From the NCBI GenBank assembly GCA_023392285.1, contig JAEVZK010000022.1, forward strand, positions 1-14,958: DNA of 14,958 nucleotides, read 5' to 3'. Both the position numbers and the translations under genes were made by a program. A model generated the notes under the pieces. That model saw only the letters and a list, made by a program, of their open reading frames with translations. It had not been told where the DNA came from and searched no databases. This DNA is from Armatimonadota bacterium. Its GTDB lineage: Bacteria; Armatimonadota; Fimbriimonadia; Fimbriimonadales; Fimbriimonadaceae. The stretch's first letter is position 1. Each line of letters opens with the position of its first letter. This document shows positions 1 to 6,792 of this stretch, piece by piece.

Positions 1-2
1 CT

Positions 3-1091
3 CTCGAGCAACTTCACACGGCTGCCGACTCGATTGGATATCCCGTGATGCTCAAAGCCAGTGCGGGAGGCGGAGGCCGGGGCATGCGCATCGTGCGTTC
101 CTCGGAAGAATTCGCGAATGAGTTCGCCATCGCTTCGGATGAGGCGCTCAAGGGGTTTGGCGACGGGGCCATGATGGTGGAAAAGTTGATCGAAAACCCT
201 CGCCATATCGAGGTGCAGATCCTTGCCGACCAGCACCAAAACGTCGCTTGCCTCTTTGAGCGAGAGTGCTCCATCCAGCGGCGACACCAGAAGTTGATCG
301 AAGAGGCTCCTTCTCCAGTGGTCGGGGACGAGCTGTGGGGGCGCATGCAGGAAGCTGTTCGGAAGCTGGTCCTTGCTGCTGGTTACGTCGGTGCGGGAAC
401 CGCCGAATTCATGTTCGACGAGCCAAGTGGCGAATTCTATTTTCTCGAAGTGAATGCGAGGCTGCAGGTCGAGCATCCGGTGACCGAGTTGATCTCCGGT
501 GTGGATCTGGTTAAATGGCAGATTCGGATTGCCTCGGGTGAGCGGTTGGACATCCCGGAAGCGCTTCTGAAGGGCGACCGCCGCGCCATCCACGGCCATG
601 CGATCGAAGCACGAATTGTGGCGGAAGATCCCGCTCGCAACTTTGTGCCGAGTGTGGGCAAGCTACTTGCGTGGGCTGAGCCTCAGGCTCCCGGAATTCG
701 GGTTGACACGGGCTACGGTCCGGGCGCGGAGATTCCCCGCTTCTACGATTCGCTCATCGCCAAAGTCGTCTCGCATGGAGCCACTCGTGAGGAGGCGATC
801 GATCGACTGACCTCAGCCCTTCGAGACTTCCATATCTTAGGTGTAAAGACGAACATAGCCTATATCCTTGAAGTGCTAGAGCATCCCCAATTCCGGGCTG
901 GGCACTTCGACACCGGGTTCTTAGGGCGGGAGTTCACCGATTGGCAAGACTCGAGCGACGTACCGCCTGAGATCGGTGCGATTATCGAAAGCGCCTCGAT
1001 GAGTTCACCTACTGCCGAGGCGGCGGTCCGGCAGAACTCGGCTTGGGACGCGACCGATCGGTTTCGTGTTGCTGCTGGACATGATCTTTGA
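3..1091 (+). CDS. accC: Biotin carboxylase subunit of an acyl-CoA carboxylase (5'-truncated by window edge)
   Basis: Biotin carboxylase uses ATP and bicarbonate to carboxylate biotin on a carrier protein, feeding acetyl-, propionyl- or methylcrotonyl-CoA carboxylation. The reading frame is open from base 3 with no start, so the N-terminal lobe (roughly 140 residues by comparison with E. coli AccC) lies outside the window; 362 residues are visible. Seen: the ATP-grasp glycine loop KASAGGGGRGM (fragment residues 18-28), the QRRHQK segment, and the catalytic EVNARLQVEHPVTE stretch (149-162) with the Glu/Asn/Arg/Gln/Glu set intact. The wording FLEVNARLQVEHPVTEL plus the tail DTGFLGREF resembles acyl-CoA (propionyl/methylcrotonyl/acetyl-CoA) carboxylase alpha subunits more than E. 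coli AccC. The protein ends about 45 residues after that tail with a W...R segment and has no biotinyl carrier domain, so the carrier must be encoded elsewhere. The symbol is by family; the acyl-CoA substrate is not determined. Confidence 0.9.
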   Translation, partial: LEQLHTAADSIGYPVMLKASAGGGGRGMRIVRSSEEFANEFAIASDEALKGFGDGAMMVEKLIENPRHIEVQILADQHQNVACLFERECSIQRRHQKLIEEAPSPVVGDELWGRMQEAVRKLVLAAGYVGAGTAEFMFDEPSGEFYFLEVNARLQVEHPVTELISGVDLVKWQIRIASGERLDIPEALLKGDRRAIHGHAIEARIVAEDPARNFVPSVGKLLAWAEPQAPGIRVDTGYGPGAEIPRFYDSLIAKVVSHGATREEAIDRLTSALRDFHILGVKTNIAYILEVLEHPQFRAGHFDTGFLGREFTDWQDSSDVPPEIGAIIESASMSSPTAEAAVRQNSAWDATDRFRVAAGHDL

Positions 1092-1119
1092 TGACAGCGA
1101 CCTCCGGGGTCAGCCATGC

Positions 1120-1132
1120 CATAATTTCTCCC
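1120..1132 (+). promoter_or_regulatory. Putative -10 element (CATAAT) directly upstream of pyrR
   Basis: CATAAT at 1120-1125 is followed by 7 nt (TTCTCCC) and the pyrR ATG at 1133. There is no Shine-Dalgarno sequence in the gap and no clear -35 hexamer 16-18 nt upstream. The spacing implies a leaderless or nearly leaderless mRNA, matching five other genes in the window. Inference from sequence only. Confidence 0.45.
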
Positions 1133-1669
1133 ATGAGCTCCACGTTGCTAGATGCGGGCGATATGCGTCGAACGCTGGGGCGTATGGCGCACGAAATTCT
1201 GGAATCTAATCAGGGGGCGGAGGATTTAGTCGTTGTGGGCATTCTCCGGAGGGGTTGGCCGGTGGCCAAACGCCTAGCCTTCCTGATGACTCAGATTGAA
1301 GGGACCACCGTGCCGTGCGGCAAGGTCGACATTCGACCCTATCGAGATGACATCGATCGGGGCGGAGAGGCGTCCGATGAGAGCGAAGTGCCCTTTGAAA
1401 TGACGGGTAAGCGAGTCGTTCTGGTGGACGAGGTGATCTTTACCGGACGAACGGTTCGAGCAGCCATGGACGCGGTGATGCATTTTGGACGGCCTCGCTC
1501 GATCGAGTTGGCCGTTCTTATCGATCGAGGCCATCGCGAACTGCCGATCACACCAAATTACTGCGGTAAAGCCGTAACGACTGACAAGGGGGATCACATC
1601 ATCGTAAAAGTGAACGAGTTCGACGGCGAAGATGCCGTGGTACTGCAGAGCTCCGGAGGAGTGGGTTGA
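1133..1669 (+). CDS. pyrR: PyrR bifunctional pyrimidine operon regulator / uracil phosphoribosyltransferase
   Basis: PyrR proteins sense UMP/UTP, bind pyr mRNA to turn off pyrimidine biosynthesis genes, and often also convert uracil and PRPP to UMP. The 178-residue product matches the family length (about 180). Seen: start region DMRRTLGRMAHEI, substrate loop GILRRG (36-41), PRPP-binding motif VVLVDEVIFTGRT (95-107), and the family hallmark DRGHRELPI (131-139). The second acidic residue of the PRPP motif is Glu rather than the common Asp, a conservative change. I chose ATG 1133 because the homology starts there; the frame is open further upstream (TTG 1088, ATG 1091), but that part looks non-homologous. 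It heads pyrR-pyrB-pyrC. No antiterminator/terminator leader is visible in the 41 bp after accC, so any PyrR control would have to act elsewhere, for example at the coupled pyrB start. Confidence 0.93.
   Translation: MSSTLLDAGDMRRTLGRMAHEILESNQGAEDLVVVGILRRGWPVAKRLAFLMTQIEGTTVPCGKVDIRPYRDDIDRGGEASDESEVPFEMTGKRVVLVDEVIFTGRTVRAAMDAVMHFGRPRSIELAVLIDRGHRELPITPNYCGKAVTTDKGDHIIVKVNEFDGEDAVVLQSSGGVG
1655..1668 (+). promoter_or_regulatory. Shine-Dalgarno sequence and TTG start of pyrB, overlapping the pyrR stop
   Basis: GGAGGAG at 1655-1661 lies 4 nt before a TTG at 1666, whose last two bases are part of the pyrR stop TGA (1667-1669). The strong ribosome-binding site decides in favour of the TTG start, and the TTGA overlap suggests translational coupling of pyrB to pyrR. 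Confidence 0.75.
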
Positions 1670-2586
1670 GCGCTCGCAGCCTCCTAAATATTCGAGAGCT
1701 TCCGGTGGAGACGATCTCCGAACTTCTCGAGACCGCGGCCGAGTTCAAAAAGCGGGTGACTGAAGGATCCGACGTTCCGCAGCACCCAAAGCAAGTGGTG
1801 GGCATGCTGTTTTTTGAGAACTCCACTCGCACTCGCGTCTCCTTCGAGCAGGCGGCTCATTATCTTCGCATGAAAACGGCCACCTTCACCGCTGGAGGGT
1901 CGAGCATGAGCAAAGGAGAAACGCTCAAGGACACGATCCTCACCCTTCGCTACGAGCGGTTAAACGGGCTTGTCATGCGACATCGCAGCTCCGGCGCAGC
2001 CAACCTGGCTGAGAAGTACTTCGGGGGGCCGGTGGTCAACGCGGGGGACGGGCAGCACGAGCACCCGACTCAAGCTTTGGGGGATGCCCTAACGATTATC
2101 GAGCGAAAAGGATCGTTGAAAGGCCTCACGGTAGCGATTGTTGGAGATGTCGAGCACTCGAGGGTAGCCCGATCCAACGCTTGGCTGTTGAGCAAGATGG
2201 GTGCGAACGTTCGCTTCGTCGGGCCAAGAACCCTGATTCCCACCCATACAGGGCTGCTGCCAGGCAAAGTGTTCTTCGACCTGCGCAAAGGGATTTCCGA
2301 TGCGGACGTGGTGATTACCCTTCGCTTGCAAAAGGAGAGGATGGAAGACGGAATGCTCAGCTCGATTGCCGAATATTCGCGCATGTACCAAGTCAACCGC
2401 TCCACGCTTCGCTACGCCAATGAAGAGTGCCTCGTCATGCACCCCGGGCCGATCAACAGGGGCGTCGAAGTCGATGATCTCGCTGCAGATTCCGAACGAT
2501 CGGCGATCCGATGTCAAATTGAAAATGGAATCTTCGTCAGAATGGCGGCGCTGCACTGGATGTTCAGTGGGGAGGCAAACTCGTGA
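1666..2586 (+). CDS. pyrB: Aspartate carbamoyltransferase catalytic subunit
   Basis: Condenses carbamoyl phosphate with L-aspartate to carbamoyl-aspartate, the committed step of UMP synthesis, in the cytoplasm as a trimer. The 306-residue length is that of a full catalytic chain. Seen: carbamoyl-phosphate loop FFENSTRTRVSFE (49-61), the mobile loop SSMSKGETLKDT (79-90) with its Lys, MRHRSSGA with the active-site His (104-111), HPTQ (133-136), HSRVARS (164-170), the aspartate-binding RLQKER (220-225) and HPGPINRG (259-266). All expected catalytic residues are present. The start is TTG with a strong Shine-Dalgarno sequence and overlaps pyrR by 4 nt (TTGA); the stop overlaps the pyrC GTG (GTGA). 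No pyrI regulatory chain follows, so this is probably the form regulated through PyrR or through association with dihydroorotase; that is inference. Confidence 0.97.
   Translation: MSARSLLNIRELPVETISELLETAAEFKKRVTEGSDVPQHPKQVVGMLFFENSTRTRVSFEQAAHYLRMKTATFTAGGSSMSKGETLKDTILTLRYERLNGLVMRHRSSGAANLAEKYFGGPVVNAGDGQHEHPTQALGDALTIIERKGSLKGLTVAIVGDVEHSRVARSNAWLLSKMGANVRFVGPRTLIPTHTGLLPGKVFFDLRKGISDADVVITLRLQKERMEDGMLSSIAEYSRMYQVNRSTLRYANEECLVMHPGPINRGVEVDDLAADSERSAIRCQIENGIFVRMAALHWMFSGEANS
2569..2585 (+). promoter_or_regulatory. Shine-Dalgarno sequence and GTG start of pyrC
   Basis: GGGGAGG at 2569-2575 sits 7 nt before GTG 2583-2585. The GTG overlaps the pyrB stop TGA (2584-2586) as GTGA, the classical coupling arrangement. 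This supports the GTG over any later ATG. Confidence 0.75.
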
Positions 2587-3905
2587 GAACGCTGCTTAAA
2601 AACGGCAGAATCCTTGATCCATCGCAAGAGATGGACGTGATCGGACATGTGATCATCGAAGACGACCAAATCGAAGCTGTCGGCCCAGACATCGACATCA
2701 GCGATGTGGACGAAATCTATGACTGCACCGACCTTTGGATCACCCCCGGCCTCGTGGACCCGCATGTCCATTTGCGTGAGCCTGGGGGCGAGCACAAGGA
2801 AACCATCATTACCGGTACCCAAGCCGCAGCGGCGGGGGGATACACCACCATCTGCTGCATGCCGAACACGAATCCCCCTCTGGATTCCCCGTCCTTAATC
2901 GACTTCATCTTGGATCAGGCGGCTTCTCCTGAAGCCGGTGGCGTTTTTGTTGCCCCAGTCGGAGCGCTGACGGTCGGGATGCGCGGCGAGGTTCTTGCAG
3001 ACCTCGATGCCTTGAAGAAGGCTGGCATCGTCGCCGCAAGCGATGAGCAGTTCCCAATTCAAAGCTCCTTGATCATGAATCAGGCGATGGAATTCTGCGT
3101 GCAGCTCGATCTGCCCATCATGGCCCACTGCGAGGACCTTTCCCTCAGCAAAGGCGGCTGCATGAATGATGGCGCGATGAGCGCAATGCTCGGCTTGAAG
3201 GGCATTCCGCGAAGCTCCGAAGAGATTGCAATCATGCGAAACTGCAATCTGTCTCTCAACACCGGCTGCCAGCTTCACATCATGCGGGTTAGCACCTGGG
3301 GCGGCGTTGAAGTCATCCGTCAGGCGAAGTATCTGGGAGCCCCGGTGACCTGTGAAGTCTCGCCCCAACACTTCGTGTTCACTGATGAGGCGGTGGGGGA
3401 TTTCGACTCCGAGTTCAAGATGCTGCCGCCCCTGAGAACGCAAGTCGATATCGACATTATCCTTCAGGCGCTTAACGATGGCACCATTGACTGCATCGCA
3501 AGCGATCACTCGCCGCACGCTCGGCACGAGGTGGCGGTTCCGTTCGATGAAGCTCCGTTCGGAGGAGCCACCATCGAGGCGTCTTTAGCGGCCACGCTTA
3601 CTTGCTTAACTCACAAGGGCATCCTCTCTCCGCTCGAGACGATCCGAAAACTCAGCACCGCGCCCGCCCAAATCTTGAGGCTCGAGGCAGGAACTCTCAA
3701 GCCCGGTGAAACCCCGGTTGCCCAGATCGCCATCATAGATCCCAACTGTGAATGGACTTACGACCGCAATAAAACCTTCAGCAAGAGTAAAAACACCCCA
3801 TTCCATGGCATGCAGATGAAGGGAAAGAACATGGTGACTTTCTCGGGAGGCGAGATCATCCGAGATGCCCTATTCTCACCGGAGCGGTATAGCGTCGAAG
3901 TGTAA
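2583..3905 (+). CDS. pyrC: Dihydroorotase, class I, with an unusual metal-ligand substitution
   Basis: Cyclises carbamoyl-aspartate to dihydroorotate, the step after PyrB. The 440-residue amidohydrolase-fold protein has the class I signature DPHVHLREPGGEHKE (59-73) followed by GGYTTICCMPNTNPP (85-99), and the bottom motif ASDHSPHA (306-313). By alignment from memory with Bacillus and Aquifex enzymes, metal ligands H61, H63, D154 (SDE), H182 (HCED) and D308 are present. In the normally conserved HxxHxST motif (second His is a ligand) this protein reads LHIMRVST, with Arg235 (codon CGG at 3285-3287) in place of His. The rest of the protein looks intact, and the operon position supports a working dihydroorotase, possibly with a single-metal site. 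The stop TAA overlaps the start of the next gene by one base (TAATG). Confidence 0.93.
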   Translation: MRTLLKNGRILDPSQEMDVIGHVIIEDDQIEAVGPDIDISDVDEIYDCTDLWITPGLVDPHVHLREPGGEHKETIITGTQAAAAGGYTTICCMPNTNPPLDSPSLIDFILDQAASPEAGGVFVAPVGALTVGMRGEVLADLDALKKAGIVAASDEQFPIQSSLIMNQAMEFCVQLDLPIMAHCEDLSLSKGGCMNDGAMSAMLGLKGIPRSSEEIAIMRNCNLSLNTGCQLHIMRVSTWGGVEVIRQAKYLGAPVTCEVSPQHFVFTDEAVGDFDSEFKMLPPLRTQVDIDIILQALNDGTIDCIASDHSPHARHEVAVPFDEAPFGGATIEASLAATLTCLTHKGILSPLETIRKLSTAPAQILRLEAGTLKPGETPVAQIAIIDPNCEWTYDRNKTFSKSKNTPFHGMQMKGKNMVTFSGGEIIRDALFSPERYSVEV

Positions 3906-4675
3906 TGAAGTGGCGGCAACTCGGTTTCGGACTAGCCTGCACTGCAGCGCTGTCTTGCCTAGGGTGCCGCTGGGGAACTCCACCCGACCCGAATAACCCG
4001 GCAACGGCGGGAATTCAGCGGGCCGACGTGCTGCGAAGCAGTCTGAAAGGGGCCTCCGATGCACTGCTCGAACGAGTCGCGCATGGCGAACTGACGGACG
4101 CCCAGTTCAAGAAACAGATCGCCATCGCCGCGAACGAAATCCTTAAGGGCGTCCAGGTAGATCAAATCCCCATCTCGCAAGCCTGGGAGTATGGAGAGCT
4201 GTTCCGCACGGCTCGGCAGTGGGAGGTGGCCAGAAAGCTGCTTGAAACCGCGGTTAAGGTGGCGAAGACCAATGACCGGCGGGTGAACGATTCTCTGCAT
4301 CTGGCCCACGTTTACGCTGAATTGGATCAGGTTCCCAAAGCCATCCAAACCGCTCGATCCGTTTTCGATGTGCCGAACAAAGACGCTGCGCCCATCCTTC
4401 CTGCCGTCCTTCTGGAGATTGTCCCCGCCGGCCAGCACAAGGGCAGCGATCCCGAACTGGCCGCCCTCCTGCGAGATGCCATCGACGCAGAAAACCGAAC
4501 CGTCGTCGATCCGTCGACTCAGCCGGGCATCGACTTTCTGGCGGCAAAGCGTTTTCACTTGAAAGATGCTTGGAAGAAGATCGCGCAGCTGTACAAGGAT
4601 TCCGGAAAGCCCGAGGAAGCTGCCGCCGCGTCGAAAGCGGGTAACGAGATGCTTCAGAATTATGCCCGCGTTTGA
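3905..4675 (+). CDS. Predicted TPR-type helical lipoprotein, last gene of the pyr operon
   Basis: I do not recognise a named family. The 256-residue product starts with a lipoprotein signal: basic MKWR, hydrophobic core, lipobox LSCLGC with Cys21 as the predicted lipidated residue, then WGTPPDPNNP. The mature part is helix-rich. Segments around residues 92-143 (a run around WEVARKLLETAVKVAK, then LAHVYAELDQVPKAIQTA) and near the C-terminus (AWKKIAQLYKDSGKPEEAAAAS) look like tetratricopeptide repeats, a protein-protein interaction scaffold. The ATG overlaps the pyrC stop (TAATG) and has no clear Shine-Dalgarno sequence, so it is probably translated by re-initiation after pyrC. A lipoprotein has no obvious role in pyrimidine synthesis, so co-transcription may be incidental. 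Role unknown. Confidence 0.8.
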   Translation: MKWRQLGFGLACTAALSCLGCRWGTPPDPNNPATAGIQRADVLRSSLKGASDALLERVAHGELTDAQFKKQIAIAANEILKGVQVDQIPISQAWEYGELFRTARQWEVARKLLETAVKVAKTNDRRVNDSLHLAHVYAELDQVPKAIQTARSVFDVPNKDAAPILPAVLLEIVPAGQHKGSDPELAALLRDAIDAENRTVVDPSTQPGIDFLAAKRFHLKDAWKKIAQLYKDSGKPEEAAAASKAGNEMLQNYARV

Positions 4676-4768
4676 TTCGGCTGGTGTCCGCCCTCTGTAA
4701 CGGGTCTGAAGATCGCAGAGGAAGTCTGGCTCGGGGGTCGCCGAGGGTACAGAGCTTTGCGCTACGGT

Positions 4769-4780
4769 TAAAATGGCAGA
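4769..4780 (+). promoter_or_regulatory. Putative -10 element (TAAAAT) directly upstream of the kynureninase-like gene
   Basis: TAAAAT at 4769-4774 is followed by 6 nt and a GTG start at 4781. No Shine-Dalgarno sequence or clear -35 is visible. It is the only promoter-like signal in the 105-bp gap after the lipoprotein gene (4676-4780). Probably a leaderless transcript start. Confidence 0.45.
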
Positions 4781-5965
4781 GTGATCGACAGCGAGGCGCT
4801 ACGGCAGCGATTTTCCAAAGTCTTAGGACGGCAGGAGATCTATCTTGCCAACCATTCACTTGGTCGGCCGCTCGATCAGACCGCTGATGACGTTCGAGAA
4901 GGGCTCGACCTCTGGTATGAGGAGCTTGATCTCGGCTGGCCCTCCTGGTTAGCAGAAGCGGAGCGGTGGCGAAGCAACACGGCGCGTCTCCTCGGACATG
5001 CGGGCGCAGAGTCGATCGTGCCGAAGACGAGCGCCGGGCAGGGCCTGCGAGCCGTCCTCAATTCGTTCCCTCAAGATCGGCCGGTTCATGTCGTCACCAC
5101 TACGGCTGAATTCGACAGCATCGACTTCGTCCTGAAGACTTATCAGGAGAAGGGCCGGGCTAATGTCGTCTTTTGCCCCGCTCAAGGTGGGCCGGTCCCG
5201 CTCGTCAGCGCCAGCGACCTCGTTTCCGAGATCGATGCCGCGGCGGAGCTCGACCTCGTTGTCTGCTCTCGAGTGTTCTTTTCGACCGGCCAAATCTTGG
5301 AGGTTCAGCCCATCATCGAAGCGGCTCACCGGCGAGGCGCGAAGGTGCTGCTCGACGTCTATCACGCCGCTGGGGTCATCCCGCTCACCTTGGGAGCGGA
5401 TCACGTCGACTTCGCCATTGGCGGCTCCTACAAATATCTTCGGGGAGGCCCCGGAGCGTGCTGGCTCGCCATTCACCCCTCTCAATGGCCACACCAGGGT
5501 CCAATGACGCCTCCAACCCTGGACACCGGTTGGTTTGCGAAGAGCGACACCTTTGATTACGGGAGGTTTGAAACACCCAAGGTCAAACCTGGCGGGGCAG
5601 GTTGGGCGGAATCGACCCCGCCGGTTTTGATGCCTTACCAGGCGAGAAGTGGTTTGGAACTGGTTTTGGAGCTCGGAGTCGAGGCGATTCGCCGGGATAG
5701 TTTGGCCCGGCAAGCTCACCTGCGAGAGCGGCTTATCGCAGAGGGCCTGAGTCCATTCGTGCCCGCTGACCCAGAGCAATTTGGCGCATTCGTGCTCCTC
5801 CCGTCTGAGCGCCCCCAAGAGCTCTGCCAACAGTTCAAAGACGCGGGAGTGAATGTGGATTCGCGCGGTTCCTTTGTGCGCCTCTGTCCCGACTTCCTCT
5901 CAACCTTGGAGGAGCTCGATAGGGCGGCAAACTTGATGGCAGCGGCAGCTCGCGCAGATGGTTAG
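4781..5965 (+). CDS. kynU: Kynureninase-like PLP-dependent enzyme (aminotransferase class V fold)
   Basis: Kynureninase cleaves kynurenine to anthranilate and alanine. The 394-residue protein begins with IYLANHSLGRP (20-30), matching the kynureninase opening YLxGNSLG. It carries LLDVYHAAG (190-198) with the PLP-binding Asp192, and FAIGGSYKYLRGGPG (211-225), where Lys218 is the predicted Schiff-base lysine; this reads like the kynureninase YKYLNGGPG motif. Later come GWFAKS (250-255) and ESTPPVL (277-283); the Thr corresponds to the residue found in bacterial kynureninases where the human enzyme has Asn. The usual FPTD/FPSD motif is altered to EFDSIDF (110-116), and no kyn or anthranilate genes are nearby, so a related activity is possible. 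Start GTG 4781 is set by the adjacent -10-like box. Fold and PLP chemistry are sure; the exact substrate is less so. Confidence 0.75.
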   Translation: MIDSEALRQRFSKVLGRQEIYLANHSLGRPLDQTADDVREGLDLWYEELDLGWPSWLAEAERWRSNTARLLGHAGAESIVPKTSAGQGLRAVLNSFPQDRPVHVVTTTAEFDSIDFVLKTYQEKGRANVVFCPAQGGPVPLVSASDLVSEIDAAAELDLVVCSRVFFSTGQILEVQPIIEAAHRRGAKVLLDVYHAAGVIPLTLGADHVDFAIGGSYKYLRGGPGACWLAIHPSQWPHQGPMTPPTLDTGWFAKSDTFDYGRFETPKVKPGGAGWAESTPPVLMPYQARSGLELVLELGVEAIRRDSLARQAHLRERLIAEGLSPFVPADPEQFGAFVLLPSERPQELCQQFKDAGVNVDSRGSFVRLCPDFLSTLEELDRAANLMAAAARADG

Positions 5966-5989
5966 TGATCCATCGGTGGCTGTTTCGAT

Positions 5990-6000
5990 TACAATGAGCC
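5990..6000 (+). promoter_or_regulatory. Putative -10 element (TACAAT) directly upstream of the mlaE-family gene
   Basis: TACAAT at 5990-5995, then 5 nt (GAGCC), then ATG at 6001. No usable Shine-Dalgarno sequence. It lies in the 35-bp gap after the kynureninase-like gene, so the permease can be transcribed on its own, probably as a leaderless mRNA. Confidence 0.5.
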
Positions 6001-6792
6001 ATGGTGGAGCGGGAGCAGCGGAGGATTGCCGATTCGGCACTTGCTCCGATCAACAGCTTTCTCGAATATGTGGGTGAGCTCTGCATCCTTTTAGCCGATA
6101 CATTCAAGCGGCTGTTCACCAATCGTCTGGAGGTGAAGGAGATGCTGGGGCAGATGGCGTTCATTGGCGTCGCCACCGTCCCTCTCATTGCCCTCGTCAA
6201 CTTCTTTTCAGGTGCGGTTATTGCGCTCTACTTTACTGGCTTCCTCATGCGTTTTGGCGGCGAAAACTTCGTTGGCGGAACGGTAGCGCTATCGATGACC
6301 CGAGAGATCGCGCCAGTTTTGTCGGCGTTAATGGTGGCGGCTCGCTGCGGATCGGCGATGGCTGCGTTGGTGGGTCAGATGAAGGTGACAGAGCAGATCG
6401 ACGCGCTGCGGATGCTCAGCGTCAATCCGGTGAACTATCTCGTGGTTCCGCGGGTGATCGCGGCAGTGACGATGCTGCCGGTCCTGACCTTGATTGGCAT
6501 GTATTCGGGGGTGATTGGAGGGTACTTGGTTGCGGTTTCTGGCGGCGTCTCTCCGGGGGCTTTTACCGCTTCGATTCAGCAGTATCTCACCTCTTGGGAC
6601 TTTGTGGGCGGCCTACTCAAGACGCCCTTTTTCGGGCTGATCATCGTCGCCGTCGCCTGTCATCAGGGATTTAGGGCTACCAATGGCGCAGTGGGCGTGG
6701 GCAAGGCCACCACGCATGCGGTCGTGATCTCCATGGTGCTCTGCTATATCGCCAACTATCTGCTCGCGAATCTATTCTTCGGGCTCCGCTAG
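6001..6792 (+). CDS. mlaE: MlaE-family ABC transporter permease (lipid/organic solvent transport)
   Basis: MlaE-type permeases form the inner-membrane core of Mla/MCE lipid transporters, working with an MlaF ATPase and an MCE-domain (MlaD) protein. The 263-residue length is typical. Seen: an N-terminal amphipathic/interface region, a first hydrophobic block (52-82), the family signature MTREIAPVLSALMVAARCGSA (99-119), the coupling segment MKVTEQIDALRMLSVNPVNY (127-146) with VVPR, then further membrane segments (about 152-182, 208-222 and 239-261). No ATPase or MCE gene is adjacent, so its partners must be elsewhere, unlike most mla/mce operons. Transcribed toward a convergent minus-strand gene; the two stop codons share the palindrome CTAG (6789-6792). 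Which lipid it moves cannot be read from the sequence. Confidence 0.9.
   Translation: MVEREQRRIADSALAPINSFLEYVGELCILLADTFKRLFTNRLEVKEMLGQMAFIGVATVPLIALVNFFSGAVIALYFTGFLMRFGGENFVGGTVALSMTREIAPVLSALMVAARCGSAMAALVGQMKVTEQIDALRMLSVNPVNYLVVPRVIAAVTMLPVLTLIGMYSGVIGGYLVAVSGGVSPGAFTASIQQYLTSWDFVGGLLKTPFFGLIIVAVACHQGFRATNGAVGVGKATTHAVVISMVLCYIANYLLANLFFGLR

Noticed and set aside
1088..1132. Longer PyrR starting at TTG 1088 or ATG 1091
   Set aside because: The extra 15 residues overlap the accC stop and do not resemble PyrR N-termini; ATG 1133 matches the family length and has the -10-like box just upstream.
1092..1132. PyrR-type attenuator or anti-antiterminator leader in front of pyrR
   Set aside because: Only 41 bp are available and no stem-loop with the PyrR-binding loop pattern is visible.
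3959..4558. Antisense open frame of 199 codons opposite the lipoprotein gene
   Set aside because: The plus-strand frame has a clear lipobox, TPR-like periodicity and coupling to pyrC; the antisense frame shows no signal, motif or start context.
4730..4745. Hairpin CTCGG-GGGTCG-CCGAG (and a longer CCTCTG...CAGAGG pair at 4692-4721) after the lipoprotein gene as a terminator
   Set aside because: Stems are only 5-6 bp, with no T-run behind them, and such pairs are common by chance at this GC content.
4949..5830. Long antisense open frame (293 codons) opposite the kynureninase-like gene
   Set aside because: It shadows a well-supported PLP-enzyme gene, has no recognisable domain and low-complexity Arg-rich composition typical of GC-rich antisense frames.
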